64,000 bases of DNA from Streptomyces sp. DH-12 (GCF_002899455.1 NZ_PPFB01000001.1:5741001-5805000), one strand, 5' to 3'; positions 46,812-55,630 are shown, counted from the first letter of the stretch. Notes: a model not told the origin generated them from the letters alone. Translations and numbers: made by a program.

Positions 46812-47276
46812 GTGAAGCTGGACTCCATGTACCAGGACGTCATCCTGGACCACTACAAGAACCCGCACGGGCGGGGCCTCCGGGACGGCGACGCCGAGGT
46901 GCATCACGTCAACCCGACGTGCGGTGACGAGATCACGTTGCGCGTGAAGTACGACGGCACGACCATCAGCGACGTCAGCTACGAGGGACAGGGCTGTTCC
47001 ATCAGCCAGGCGTCCGCGTCCGTGCTGAACGACCTGCTGGTCGGCAAGGATCTCGCCGAGGCGCAGAAGATCCAGGGGACCTTCCTGGAGCTGATGCAGT
47101 CCAAGGGGAGGATCGAGCCCGACGACGCGATGGAGGAGGTGCTGGAGGACGCGGTGGCGTTCGCCGGCGTCTCCAAGTACCCCGCGCGGGTCAAGTGCGC
47201 CCTCCTGAGCTGGATGGCGTGGAAGGACGCGACGGCCCAGGCGCTGGGCGCCGACGCCGAAAGGACTACGGCATGA
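46812..47276 (+). CDS. sufU: Sulfurtransferase/zinc-dependent SufU
   Basis: A 154-residue SufU of the Gram-positive type, which takes persulfide from SufS through a zinc site. Ligands are in NPTCGDEITL, the GQGCSISQASASVL cysteine and the ARVKCALLSW cysteine. The region between them has the extra residues that separate SufU from IscU. GTG 46812 follows GGGGCTGAGGC; the stop overlaps the next gene as ATGA. Confidence 0.95.
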   Translation: MKLDSMYQDVILDHYKNPHGRGLRDGDAEVHHVNPTCGDEITLRVKYDGTTISDVSYEGQGCSISQASASVLNDLLVGKDLAEAQKIQGTFLELMQSKGRIEPDDAMEEVLEDAVAFAGVSKYPARVKCALLSWMAWKDATAQALGADAERTTA

Positions 47277-47605
47277 GCGAGACCGTGGAGATGAAGCCGG
47301 CCTCGGAGGAGGAGCTCCGCGAGGCCCTGATGGACGTCGTCGACCCCGAGCTGGGCATCGACGTCGTCAACCTCGGCCTGATCTACGGCATCCACGTCGA
47401 CGACTCCAACGTGGCGACCGTCGACATGACGCTGACCTCGGCGGCCTGCCCGCTGACCGACGTCATCGAGGACCAGGCGAAGTCCGCCACGGACGGCCTG
47501 GTCAGCGAGTTGCGGATCAACTGGGTCTGGATGCCGCCGTGGGGCCCGGACAAGATCACGGACGACGGCCGTGAGCAGCTGCGGGCGCTGGGCTTCAACG
47601 TCTGA
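47273..47605 (+). CDS. sufT: SufT/MIP18-like (DUF59) Fe-S assembly protein
   Basis: A 110-residue DUF59 protein, LREALMDVVDPELGIDVVNL and MTLTSAACPLTDVIE being the hallmark segments with the conserved Cys. SufT-like proteins assist maturation of Fe-S proteins under high demand. It is the last gene of the operon, ending at a perfect hairpin. Confidence 0.93.
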   Translation: MSETVEMKPASEEELREALMDVVDPELGIDVVNLGLIYGIHVDDSNVATVDMTLTSAACPLTDVIEDQAKSATDGLVSELRINWVWMPPWGPDKITDDGREQLRALGFNV

Positions 47606-47628
47606 GGCGCACGGCAGCACGACACGTG

Positions 47629-47658
47629 GAACGGCGACGCCTTCGGGCGTCGCCGTTC
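47629..47658 (+). terminator. UUCG-tetraloop terminator of the suf operon
   Basis: A perfect 13-bp stem GAACGGCGACGCC (47629-47641) / GGCGTCGCCGTTC (47646-47658) closed by the very stable TTCG tetraloop. Confidence 0.9.
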
Positions 47659-47679
47659 TCCGTGGGGCCGGCCGCCGTT

Positions 47680-47695
47680 GTGTACGCTTGTACAC
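47680..47695. promoter_or_regulatory. TetR-type operator abutting the SMR start codon
   Basis: GTGTAC-GCTT-GTACAC (47680-47695) is a perfect inverted repeat immediately before ATG 47696. TACGCT inside it (47683-47688) has the right distance to be the -10 box of a leaderless transcript. The downstream TetR gene is the likely binder. Confidence 0.6.
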
Positions 47696-48016
47696 ATGGG
47701 ATACCTGCTGCTGGCCGGCGCCATCGCGGCCGAGGTGTGCGCCACCACCGCCATGAAGTACAGCGACGGCTTCAGCAGGCTGTGGCCCTCCCTGCTGACC
47801 GTTCTCGGGTACGTCGTCTCCTTCGCCCTGCTCGCGCAGACGCTGCGCACCCTCTCCATCGGCACGGCCTACGCCATCTGGTCCGGGGTGGGCACCGCCG
47901 CCATCGCGACGATCGGCGTCCTGTTCCTCGGCGAGGCGTTCACCGCGGCCAAGGCCGCCGGCATCGCGCTGATCATCGTGGGCGTGGTGGTGCTGAACAC
48001 GGGCGGTGCGCACTGA
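47696..48016 (+). CDS. Small multidrug resistance (SMR) efflux protein
   Basis: A 106-residue four-helix transporter that exchanges cationic compounds or guanidinium for protons. The essential glutamate is Glu 13 in AIAAEVCATTAMK; GTAYAIWSGVGTA and a fourth helix GIALIIVGVVVLN follow the family plan. The ATG directly follows the operator. The stop overlaps the TetR gene as TGATG, so pump and regulator form one operon. Confidence 0.94.
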   Translation: MGYLLLAGAIAAEVCATTAMKYSDGFSRLWPSLLTVLGYVVSFALLAQTLRTLSIGTAYAIWSGVGTAAIATIGVLFLGEAFTAAKAAGIALIIVGVVVLNTGGAH

Positions 48017-48558
48017 TGGCCCGGCGGCACGACCCCGAGCGGCGACAGCGGATCATCGACGCGGCGATCCGGGTGGTCGGCCGCAGCGGCATCGCCGGGC
48101 TCACCCACCGCAGCGTCGCCCGCGAGGCGGACGTGCCGCTCGGCTCCACCACGTACCACTTCGCGACCCTCGACGAGCTGATGGTGGCCGCCCTGCGCCA
48201 GGCCAACGAGGGCTTCGCCAAGGTGATCGCCTCGCGCGGCGGCCTGGAGGACCCGCGGACCGACCTGGCGGCCGAGCTGGCGGCGCTGATGGGCGAGTGG
48301 CTGGGCGGCGAGCGGACCGGCGTGGAGCTGGAGTACGAGCTGTATCTGGCCGCGCTGCGGCGCCCCGCGCTCCGCCCGGTCGCGGCGGAGTGGTGCGAGG
48401 ACACGGCCGCCGTGCTGTCCCGCCGTACGGACCCGGTGACCGCGCGGGCCCTGGTCGCGCTGATGGACGGCATCTGCCTCCAGGTCCTGCTGACGGGCAC
48501 GCCGTACGACGAGGAGTACGCCCGCGAGGTGCTGGGGCGGCTCCTGCGGGGAGCCTGA
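48016..48558 (+). CDS. TetR-family regulator of the SMR pump
   Basis: A 180-residue repressor: DNA-binding helices RRQRIIDAAIRVVGRSGIAG, then LTHRSVAREADVPLGSTTYHF, and a short ligand domain rich in aromatic and acidic residues (LEYELYLAALRRP, AEWCEDTAAVLS). It is translated in overlap with the pump gene, and the palindrome before that gene is its probable target, so pump substrates are its likely inducers. Confidence 0.92.
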   Translation: MARRHDPERRQRIIDAAIRVVGRSGIAGLTHRSVAREADVPLGSTTYHFATLDELMVAALRQANEGFAKVIASRGGLEDPRTDLAAELAALMGEWLGGERTGVELEYELYLAALRRPALRPVAAEWCEDTAAVLSRRTDPVTARALVALMDGICLQVLLTGTPYDEEYAREVLGRLLRGA

Positions 48559-48625
48559 CCGGGGTCATGGGACCGGCACGCGAGATGCGGGCGGCACCGG
48601 TTCGCGTCCGGCGCCACCGGCCGGT

Positions 48626-48631
48626 TAGGTT
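48626..48631 (+). promoter_or_regulatory. -10 box of a probable leaderless dapD promoter
   Basis: TAGGTT ends 6 nt before ATG 48638, and the intervening GCCCTC has no Shine-Dalgarno. Confidence 0.45.
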
Positions 48632-48637
48632 GCCCTC

Positions 48638-49627
48638 ATGACCGACACGACTGCTCAGAGCACCACCGGCGCAGTGGCCGCCGGCCTCGCCACCCTCGCC
48701 GCCGACGGCACCGTCCTCGACACCTGGTTCCCGGCCCCCGAGCTCGCCGCCGAGCCGGGCCCGTCCGGCACCGAGCGCCTCTCCGCCGAGCAGGCGGCGA
48801 AGCTGCTGGGCGGCGGTGCCACCGCCGCGGCCGGCCCGGACCCGCGCCGGGGCGTCGAGGTCGTCGCGGTCCGCACGGTCATCTCCTCGCTGGACGCCAA
48901 GCCGGTCGACGCGCACGACGTCTACCTGCGCCTGCACCTGCTCTCCCACCGCCTGGTGAAGCCGCACGGCCAGAACCTGGACGGCATCTTCGCCCACCTC
49001 GCCAACGTCGCCTGGACCTCGCTGGGGCCGGTCGCCGTGGACGACCTGGAGAAGGTGAGGCTCAACGCCCGTGCGGAGGGCCTGCACCTCCAGGTGACCT
49101 CCGTCGACAAGTTCCCGCGCATGACGGACTACGTGGCCCCCAAGGGCGTGCGCATCGCGGACGCCGACCGCGTCCGCCTCGGCGCGCACCTCGCCGAGGG
49201 CACCACCGTGATGCACGAGGGCTTCGTCAACTTCAACGCCGGCACGCTCGGCACGTCGATGGTCGAGGGCCGGATCTCGGCGGGCGTCGTCATCGGCGAC
49301 GGCTCCGACATCGGCGGCGGCGCGTCCACGATGGGCACCCTGTCGGGCGGCGGCAACGTCCGCATCTCCGTCGGCGAGCGGTGCCTGGTCGGCGCGGAGG
49401 CGGGCGTGGGCATCGCCCTCGGCGACGAGTGCGTGGTCGAGGCCGGCCTCTACGTCACCGCCGGCACCCTGGTCACCATGCCCGACGGGCAGGTCGTCAA
49501 GGCCCGCGAACTCTCCGGCGCCTCCCACATCCTCTTCCGCCGCAACTCGGTCACCGGCACGGTGGAGGCCCGCCCGAACAACGCGGTGTGGGGCGGGCTG
49601 AACGAGGTGCTGCACAGCCACAACTGA
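48638..49627 (+). CDS. dapD: Tetrahydrodipicolinate N-succinyltransferase
   Basis: A 329-residue enzyme of lysine/diaminopimelate synthesis, of the long actinobacterial DapD type. The C-terminal half is a left-handed beta-helix seen as hexapeptide repeats (GVRIADADRVRLGAHLAEGT, MVEGRISAGVVIGDGSDIGG), with the catalytic Glu probably in GAEAGVGIALGDECVVEAG. The N-terminal half (LDTWFPAPELA, LSSLDAKPVDAHDVYLRLHL) is specific to the family. A 12-bp hairpin ends the gene. Confidence 0.95.
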   Translation: MTDTTAQSTTGAVAAGLATLAADGTVLDTWFPAPELAAEPGPSGTERLSAEQAAKLLGGGATAAAGPDPRRGVEVVAVRTVISSLDAKPVDAHDVYLRLHLLSHRLVKPHGQNLDGIFAHLANVAWTSLGPVAVDDLEKVRLNARAEGLHLQVTSVDKFPRMTDYVAPKGVRIADADRVRLGAHLAEGTTVMHEGFVNFNAGTLGTSMVEGRISAGVVIGDGSDIGGGASTMGTLSGGGNVRISVGERCLVGAEAGVGIALGDECVVEAGLYVTAGTLVTMPDGQVVKARELSGASHILFRRNSVTGTVEARPNNAVWGGLNEVLHSHN

Positions 49628-49644
49628 CCGCCACCGGTCATCGC

Positions 49645-49687
49645 CGAGCGCCCTCCACGGCCCGAACGCGGCCCGGGAGGGCGCTCG
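49645..49687 (+). terminator. Terminator after dapD
   Basis: CGAGCGCCCTCC (49645-49656) pairs perfectly with GGAGGGCGCTCG (49676-49687). Confidence 0.75.
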
Positions 49688-49899
49688 TGCTGCGAGCAGG
49701 TTCCCGGGACCGTTCCAGGCGCCGGTGACGGGGCTCGTCGTCCCTGGGCGCTCGGCGGAGGGGGTGACTGGTGGCGGTAGCTGGTCCTCGTACGGGTTGC
49801 TTTCCGTGACCTTGAGGTCGTTTTGGCGGATGAACGGGTGGACACAGGGTCCGATCAGACGCCAAGGCGACTGAATGCGCACGGAAAAGGGGACGGGCG

Positions 49900-50139
49900 A
49901 TGAGCGACAAGTGGGTGCGGGGCGTGCTGCGCTGTGTGATCGGCGGGATGGGGGTGGCCGCCATGCTGATCTTCTGCGGGGCCGTGGCGGACACCGCGTA
50001 CGCCGATGAGACGGCCACCGGTTCCGGCAACGGGCACCGGGTGGGGCTGGTCAACGCCGATCTCGGGCAGATCGACGATCCCGCCGAGGACGTGCTGGAG
50101 CACGTTCTGCTGTTCAGCGACGGGCAGGTGTGGAACTGA
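49900..50139 (+). CDS. Small secreted or membrane-anchored protein (79 residues)
   Basis: A short protein with a hydrophobic segment (GGMGVAAMLIFCGAVADTAY, about residues 15-34) that could be a signal peptide cleaved after AYA or a single membrane anchor; the rest is acidic (DLGQIDDPAEDVLEHVLLFS). An AAAAGGGGA purine tract precedes ATG 49900. The last 26 nt overlap the end of the DapA-like gene on the other strand. I do not recognise a function. Confidence 0.6.
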   Translation: MSDKWVRGVLRCVIGGMGVAAMLIFCGAVADTAYADETATGSGNGHRVGLVNADLGQIDDPAEDVLEHVLLFSDGQVWN

Positions 50140-51067
50140 CCTCCGCGGTCAGGCGGGCGTAGGCCTCCCGCAGGGCGGTCGCCGCCCCCGGGTCCGCCGG
50201 GCGCAGGGGCGGGCGGACCGGGCCTGCGGGGAGGCCCAGGGCGGCGAGCAGGGCCTTCGCCGTCACCGTGCCGGGGAGGCCGCCCGCCATCATGGCCTCG
50301 ATCAGCGGGGTCAGGCGGTGCTGGAGGCGGACGGCCCCGGCCGTGTCGCCCTCGTCGAAGGCGTCGAGGACGGCTCGGACCTCGGACGGAGCCACGTTGG
50401 CCACCGTGCTGACGCAGCCGGCGCCGCCCACCGCGTACAGCGCCAGGTTGTGTTCGTCGCAGCCCGCGTAGTACGCCAGGTCCGTGCGGGCCATCACCGT
50501 CTGCGCCGCCAGGAAGTCGTTGCTGCAGTCCTTCACCGCCACGATGCGCGGGTGTTCGGACAGGCGCAGCAGGGTGTCCGGTTCGATGCGGACGCCGGTG
50601 CGGACCGGGATGTCGTACAGGACCACGGGCAGGCCCGTCGCGTCGGCGGTCTCGCGGAGGTGCGCCTCGATCGCGTCCTGCGGGGGGCGGCTGTAGTACG
50701 GGGCGGCCAGGAGGACGGCGTCGGCGCCCGCCCGCTCGGCCGCGCGGGCCAGCGTGACGGTGTGCGCGGTGTCGGGGGTGCCGACGCCGGCGATCAGTGT
50801 GGCGCGGGTACCGACGGCCTCCCGCACGGCCGCGATCAGGGACCGCTTCTCCGCGTCCGACGTGGTCGGGGACTCCCCGGTCGTGCCGGACAGCACCAGG
50901 CCGTCGCAGCCCCGGGCGGCCAGGTGACCGGCGAGGCGCTGGGCGCCGTCCAGGTCCAGCGCGCCGGAGGGTGTGAAGGGGGTGATCATCGCGCACAGGG
51001 CGCGGCCGAGGGCGGGACGCGTCGAGGTCATGGGAGGAGTGTCGGCCGAGGAACGGTGAAGTTCCAC
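50114..51067 (-). CDS. DapA-like class I aldolase (dihydrodipicolinate synthase family)
   Basis: A 317-residue TIM-barrel lyase. The pyruvate-binding motif LSGTTGESPT, the catalytic Tyr in YDIPVRTG and the Schiff-base lysine in IVAVKDCSND are present. It may be a dihydrodipicolinate synthase or a related aldolase; Streptomyces have several such genes, and dapD next door is suggestive only. GTG 51067 has a proper GAGGA site 7 nt upstream; the internal ATG 51031, which gives the more usual N-terminus (MTSTRPALGRALCAMITPF), has only CCTCCC before it. I prefer 51067. Confidence 0.85.
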   Translation of the reverse strand: MELHRSSADTPPMTSTRPALGRALCAMITPFTPSGALDLDGAQRLAGHLAARGCDGLVLSGTTGESPTTSDAEKRSLIAAVREAVGTRATLIAGVGTPDTAHTVTLARAAERAGADAVLLAAPYYSRPPQDAIEAHLRETADATGLPVVLYDIPVRTGVRIEPDTLLRLSEHPRIVAVKDCSNDFLAAQTVMARTDLAYYAGCDEHNLALYAVGGAGCVSTVANVAPSEVRAVLDAFDEGDTAGAVRLQHRLTPLIEAMMAGGLPGTVTAKALLAALGLPAGPVRPPLRPADPGAATALREAYARLTAEVSSTPARR

Positions 51068-51165
51068 TTACTTTTCCTCACCGGTACCGGTAAGCGTTGC
51101 TTGAGGGATAGTCGGCTGACGCCAGGGGTACTCGGGTGACCCACCCCACCGAGAGGAGGCGCACC

Positions 51166-51582
51166 GTGGCCGGAACCATCCATCAACGGCCCGTCCGCGA
51201 CGAGCACAGCGTCGGCGAGCTCGTCGGACAGGCCACCGAACAGATCTCGCGACTCGCACGGCAGGAAGTGGCGCTCGCCAAGGAGGAACTGGCCGAGAAG
51301 GGGCGCCGCGCCGGAGTCGGCGGCGGCATGCTGGGAGCGGCGGGAGCGTTCGGTTACGCGGGGCTGCTCGCGCTGGCCGCCACGGGAATCGCCGCACTCG
51401 ACCTCGTGCTGCCTCTGTGGGCGGCGGCGCTGATCATCACGGCGGTGCTGTTCGCGATCGCCGGCGTGCTGGCGATGGCCGGACGCGGGCAGCTGCGCCG
51501 GGCCACGCCGCCCAAGCCGGAGCGGACGCTGGGCAGCGTGAAGGCCGACGTCGAGGAGATCAGGGAAAGGGCGCACCGATGA
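51166..51582 (+). CDS. Phage-holin-family (DUF1469-like) membrane protein
   Basis: A 138-residue protein with an amphipathic helix (VGELVGQATEQISRLARQEV) then two membrane helices (GMLGAAGAFGYAGLLALAAT and WAAALIITAVLFAIAGVLAM) and a polar tail. It matches the common Actinobacteria holin superfamily III/DUF1469 pattern; despite the name such proteins are chromosomal and linked with envelope stress. AGGAGG 7 nt upstream supports GTG 51166. It is coupled by ATGA to the next gene. Confidence 0.85.
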   Translation: MAGTIHQRPVRDEHSVGELVGQATEQISRLARQEVALAKEELAEKGRRAGVGGGMLGAAGAFGYAGLLALAATGIAALDLVLPLWAAALIITAVLFAIAGVLAMAGRGQLRRATPPKPERTLGSVKADVEEIRERAHR

Positions 51583-51935
51583 CGCACGAGGTGAGGGGCG
51601 CGACGTCCCCGTCGGGGGCCCACCTGGACGCCGGGAGCGAGGCGGAGCACGGGGCCAAGGGTCCGGACGAACTGCGCCGGGAGATCGAACGGACGCGGCA
51701 CGAACTCGGCGACACCGTCGAGGAACTGGCCGGGAAGATGGACGTCAAGGCGCGCGCCCGGGCGCGCGCCGACGACCTGAAGGACCGGGCCGGCGCGATG
51801 ACCGTGCAGATGCGCAGCAGCGCCGCCCAGGTGGGCGAGCTCGGCAAGCAGCACCGCAAGCCGCTGACGGCCGCCGCGGGCGCGCTGGTGATGCTGGCCG
51901 TGGGTGTGGTGATGGTGCAGCGCCGCCACCACTGA
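51579..51935 (+). CDS. DUF3618 membrane protein
   Basis: A 118-residue protein with the DUF3618 core DELRREIERTRHELGDTVEE, then LAGKMDVKARARARADDLK, and one C-terminal membrane helix (PLTAAAGALVMLAVGVVMVQ). It is a usual partner of the holin-like protein encoded just before; the pair may strengthen or sense the membrane. Function unknown. Confidence 0.85.
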   Translation: MTHEVRGATSPSGAHLDAGSEAEHGAKGPDELRREIERTRHELGDTVEELAGKMDVKARARARADDLKDRAGAMTVQMRSSAAQVGELGKQHRKPLTAAAGALVMLAVGVVMVQRRHH

Positions 51936-51983
51936 GCGCGCGGGCCGCGCGGCCACGGGATCCGGCGCCGGGTGCGGGCCGGA

Positions 51984-52029
51984 GGGCGGCGGGGGACGGA
52001 GCGGACAGCCGCTTCCGCCCCCGCCGCCC
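51984..52029. terminator. Long bidirectional terminator
   Basis: GGGCGGCGGGGG (51984-51995) pairs with CCCCCGCCGCCC (52018-52029), and the inner part CGGAGCGG / CCGCTTCCG continues the stem. It lies between convergent genes. Confidence 0.8.
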
Positions 52030-52044
52030 GCTGTCAGGGCGAGG

Positions 52045-53874
52045 TCACGGCTTGAAGCGCAGGACCTGCGGGTCGTGGTCGCTGATCTGGTCGTGGAACT
52101 CCGCGTTGATGTGCACGCTGTCGTAGCTGAACGAGCACTGGCGGCGGATGGAGGGGCTGATCAGGATCTGGTCGAGAACCTGGCTGTTGCCCTGGTACAC
52201 GTACGAGTAACGCTCCGACGGGGGCAGCGACCTGACGGCCGACCAGAGGGTGCCGCCGCCCTCCAGGATGCGGGTGGTGCGGGAGAACTCGAAGTCGTTG
52301 ATGTCGCCGAGCGCCACGACCGCCGCGTTCTTCTGGACCTTGAGGATCTTCGCGGTGAAGTCGTGGACCTCCTGCGCCTGGAGGTGGCGCTGCGCCTCCG
52401 AGCTGCGCGCCGGTGGCTGGAACTGCGAGGTCAGGCCCTGGTCGCCGCCCTTGGACGAGAAGTGGTTGGCGATGACGACGACCGTGCGGCCGCGGAAGAC
52501 GAACTCGCCGGCCAGCGGCTTGCGGCTGTCCTCGAAGGCCGCCGAGTCCGGTGCGATCCGGCCGGGGGAGAGGGTCAGGGCGGCCCTGCCGCGGACCTTG
52601 ACCACGTCGGTCGGCGTGGTGGCGTCGCCGCCGGGCCGGTCGGTGAAGGACACCCGGGCCGGGTTGAACAGGAAGGCCTGGCGGATGTTGCCGCCCGGCT
52701 CGCCCCCGTCCTGCTTGTCGGCCGGGTCGACGGCGCGCCAGTCGTAGCGCGGGCCGCCGGCCGCCTCGACGGCGTCGATCAGCTTCGTGAGCGTGACGTC
52801 CGCGGCGACCGTGCCGTCGTCCGTGGCGCCGTTGTTGTCCTGGATCTCCTCCAGCGACACGATGTCGGGCGAGGAGAGGTGGTCCACGATCGCCTCGGCG
52901 TGCGCCGCGAAGGTGTCGTCGGACGGATCGAGGTTCTCGACGTTGTACGTGGCTATCGCGAGCTCGGAGCGGTGCTGCTCGCGGGTCGTCTCCCGCTCGG
53001 TGCCGCCGGACCTCAGGGTGCCGAGCTCGCTCGCCACCAGGGTGTAGCCGCCGTACTGGTTGTAGTCCAGCGGGCCCGTGGTGGCGCCCGCGAGGACGTC
53101 GCCGACGTTCGCGTCGGGGAAGTCGGCCGCCTTGCCCAGCGACTGGATCTGCAGCCGGCCGGTGTTCTGGGCGTCGTACGAGCCGTAGACCGTGCCGCCG
53201 CGCCGGGTGCGGTTCTCGTGGGGCTTCACCGTGACCCAGAGTTCCGTGTACGGGTCGGTGGCGCCCACCACGCGCGCGTCGGCGACCCGGACGTTCATGC
53301 CCTCCAGCGACTCGTACAGGTCGAGGGCGTACCTGGCCGGGCGCAGCGGCAGGGCGTTGACCGAGCCGCCGGCCGCCGGGTCGCCCTTCGGCGTGTACGC
53401 GGCGGGGACGGAGCGCGCGTCGAGGGTCGCCGGGGCCGGGACCGGGTTGCCGCGCGAGACGACGGTGACGGTGGGCCTGGTGATCTCGGTCAGCGACTGG
53501 TTCCCGGAGGACGCGCCGCCGGGGACGAACTCCGTGACCGTGCCGGAGACGGAGACCTCGTCGCCCACCGCGACACCTTGCGGGGTGGAGCCGGTGAAGA
53601 CGAACACGCCCTCGCTGGTGGCCGGGTCGGCGTCCGGGGCGGGGTCCTGCATCCAGAAGCCGCGGGACGACCCGTAGGCACGGACGCCGGTGACGATTCC
53701 GGTCACGTCCGTGACCTGCCGGCCGGCGTACGGCGACACGCGGGTGTCGCCCTGGATGTCGTGGATGCGCACGGACTCGGCGTGCGCGGGCGTCGTGAGG
53801 ACGACGGTGGACGCCGCGGAGCACACGGCGGCGACGGTGAGCGCGGCGAGACGCGCGGACGGCTTGCTCGGCAA
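52045..53874 (-). CDS. Secreted endonuclease/exonuclease/phosphatase-family protein
   Basis: A 609-residue exported protein of the ExeM/NucH type. A Sec leader (ARLAALTVAAVCSAASTVVL, cleavage after AHA near 32) is followed by an OB-fold region (SVRIHDIQGDTRVSPYAG, VTDVTGIVTGVRAYG) and the EEP catalytic domain: ATYNVENLDPS, VSLEEIQDNNG with metal-binding Glu, ALGDINDFEFS and ISDHDPQVL with catalytic Asp-His. It probably degrades extracellular DNA or phosphoesters. The start codon is TTG 53874, chosen because GGAGGG precedes it by 6 nt and the leader begins there. Confidence 0.9.
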   Translation of the reverse strand: MPSKPSARLAALTVAAVCSAASTVVLTTPAHAESVRIHDIQGDTRVSPYAGRQVTDVTGIVTGVRAYGSSRGFWMQDPAPDADPATSEGVFVFTGSTPQGVAVGDEVSVSGTVTEFVPGGASSGNQSLTEITRPTVTVVSRGNPVPAPATLDARSVPAAYTPKGDPAAGGSVNALPLRPARYALDLYESLEGMNVRVADARVVGATDPYTELWVTVKPHENRTRRGGTVYGSYDAQNTGRLQIQSLGKAADFPDANVGDVLAGATTGPLDYNQYGGYTLVASELGTLRSGGTERETTREQHRSELAIATYNVENLDPSDDTFAAHAEAIVDHLSSPDIVSLEEIQDNNGATDDGTVAADVTLTKLIDAVEAAGGPRYDWRAVDPADKQDGGEPGGNIRQAFLFNPARVSFTDRPGGDATTPTDVVKVRGRAALTLSPGRIAPDSAAFEDSRKPLAGEFVFRGRTVVVIANHFSSKGGDQGLTSQFQPPARSSEAQRHLQAQEVHDFTAKILKVQKNAAVVALGDINDFEFSRTTRILEGGGTLWSAVRSLPPSERYSYVYQGNSQVLDQILISPSIRRQCSFSYDSVHINAEFHDQISDHDPQVLRFKP

Positions 53875-54075
53875 CGGATTCCCTCCGGGGGCCGGAACGA
53901 GGGTGGATGCGGGACGCACACCCTGTCTACGCGCGTCAATGTCCAGCCTGGCCAAGCCACTTGTCAAGGTTTCGGCCATGTGTGCCGCCCGGCGCGGAGA
54001 GGAAGTGGGCGGCATGGGTGGAAATCCGTCTAGGCTGAGCGGCTGAGTCGTAGAGGGCACTAGGAGAAACAGCCG

Positions 54076-55506
54076 ATGTCAGACAGCTCCATCCTGCCGC
54101 CGGCGCGGTTGCACCCCGAAGCGGAGCTGGCGCGCGACGCCCTGTCCACTCCGGTGCTGTCCCGGGCCGCCAGGCTCGCCCGCTGGGCAGGCCCCGGGAC
54201 CCGCGTGGACGCCGGCGGCGGACTGGTGGACGAACAGCTCCCCGAGGCTGCCGCGGAGTTGGGTCTGAGCGGGGAGGACGCGGCGGCCGAGGCCAGCGAG
54301 GCCTGGCGGGTCGCGGTGGACACCGGGCTCGTCGAGGTGGTCGACGAGGAGGAGGGCACCGTCCGCGCGGGCGCCGAACTGGATCTGCTCACCGGAGGGT
54401 CGCCGCAGGACGTGCTGGGCGTCTGGCTCGGCGCCCTGGAGACCGTGCTGGACGACGCGAGCGTGCCGGACCTGGGCGGGCTGGTCGACGCCATCGCCGA
54501 GGGGTCGGGGGAGCTGGACCTCGACGCGCTGGACTGGAACCCGGAGGCCGAGGCGGAGTTCCTCGACGGGGTGCTCGGCAACCTGTACCTGCTGACCGTC
54601 GGCGGGGCCGCGCCCGGCGACGCGCCGGTGCCGCTGCCCGCGCTGGCCGCGTCCGTCATCGTGCCCGAGGACATGGCGGAGCCCAGCGACGACGTTCTGG
54701 AGCAGGTGTCCGACGCGATGATGCGGCTGGACGACCAGTTCCGGATGCTGGAGCCGATCGGACTCGTGGAGTACCGGCCGGTCGACGAGGCGCTGATGGC
54801 CGACGCCGACGAGGAGCCCGCCGCCCCCGTCGACGACACGGACGTCGCCCGCTACGGACTGGTGCGGCTCACCCCGCTCGGGCTGTACGGGCTGCGCGCC
54901 CGGCTGCTGGAGGCGGGTTTCGAGGCGCCCGCCGTCGGCGACCTCGCGGACAAGGGCGCCGACGCGCTGCTCGACGGCACGGCCGCGTACCCGCCGGCCG
55001 CCGCCCACGCCGAGACCGAGCACTGGCTGGAGCGGCGCCGGCCGCTGGAGGCGGCGCGGGAACTGCTGGCCGCGGCGCGCGGCGCGGACCCGGGGGCGCC
55101 GCTGCGGCGGCTGCGCTGCCAGCAGGCGCTGTCGCTCGTGGGCGCCGCCGCGGAGCCCGCGCTGCGGGACGTGCTGGACGACGCCGAACTGGGCGGGCTG
55201 GCGCGGGTCTGGCTCGCCGAGCACGGGGCCGCGGACGTGCCGCCGCCGTCCGAGGCGATGATCTTCTGGCTCACCATCGACACGGTGGCCGCGCAGCTCG
55301 CCGCCGAGGGCGAGTCCGAGGAGCTGCGCTCCTTGGTGGAAGGGCTGGCGCAGCAGCACAGCGGTTTCTTCGACACGGCGTGGCGGGTGGACCACCCGGC
55401 CACGGCGGACGTCCTGGAGGCGATGGGGCGCCTGCACTCCGACAGGAGGACCGCCAAGGAGGCGCGGAAAGCGGCCTTCAAGGCGCGGTCCCAGCAGGGC
55501 GGTTAG
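54076..55506 (+). CDS. Conserved actinobacterial hypothetical protein (476 residues)
   Basis: A soluble, strongly acidic protein, rich in Ala, Leu and Glu. Predicted helices run throughout, with a segment resembling winged-helix units (LVRLTPLGLYGLRARLLEAG) and HEAT-like repeats in the C-terminal half (LRCQQALSLVGAAAEPALRD, GGLARVWLAEHGAADV). The end is basic (RRTAKEARKAAFKARSQQ). AGGAG lies near ATG 54076. I do not recognise a family function; the repeats suggest a protein-binding scaffold. Confidence 0.7.
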   Translation: MSDSSILPPARLHPEAELARDALSTPVLSRAARLARWAGPGTRVDAGGGLVDEQLPEAAAELGLSGEDAAAEASEAWRVAVDTGLVEVVDEEEGTVRAGAELDLLTGGSPQDVLGVWLGALETVLDDASVPDLGGLVDAIAEGSGELDLDALDWNPEAEAEFLDGVLGNLYLLTVGGAAPGDAPVPLPALAASVIVPEDMAEPSDDVLEQVSDAMMRLDDQFRMLEPIGLVEYRPVDEALMADADEEPAAPVDDTDVARYGLVRLTPLGLYGLRARLLEAGFEAPAVGDLADKGADALLDGTAAYPPAAAHAETEHWLERRRPLEAARELLAAARGADPGAPLRRLRCQQALSLVGAAAEPALRDVLDDAELGGLARVWLAEHGAADVPPPSEAMIFWLTIDTVAAQLAAEGESEELRSLVEGLAQQHSGFFDTAWRVDHPATADVLEAMGRLHSDRRTAKEARKAAFKARSQQGG

Positions 55507-55583
55507 ACGCTGCCGGGCGCCACTCGGGGGCGCGGGCGAGTCACGTGGCCGGAGCCCGGTGACGCCTCGCGTGACCGGGCGGG

Positions 55584-55616
55584 GCGTCCGGCGCCCCCGG
55601 GACGGGCGCCGGACGC
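55584..55616. terminator. Bidirectional terminator
   Basis: A perfect 13-bp stem GCGTCCGGCGCCC (55584-55596) / GGGCGCCGGACGC (55604-55616), 7-nt loop, between convergent genes. Confidence 0.8.
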
Positions 55617-55630
55617 TTCGCAGCGGTGGG

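Noticed and set aside
51166..51582. Holin-family protein as evidence of a prophage
   Set aside because: No integrase, capsid, lysin or attachment site is nearby, and this holin-like family is usual on actinobacterial chromosomes together with DUF3618.
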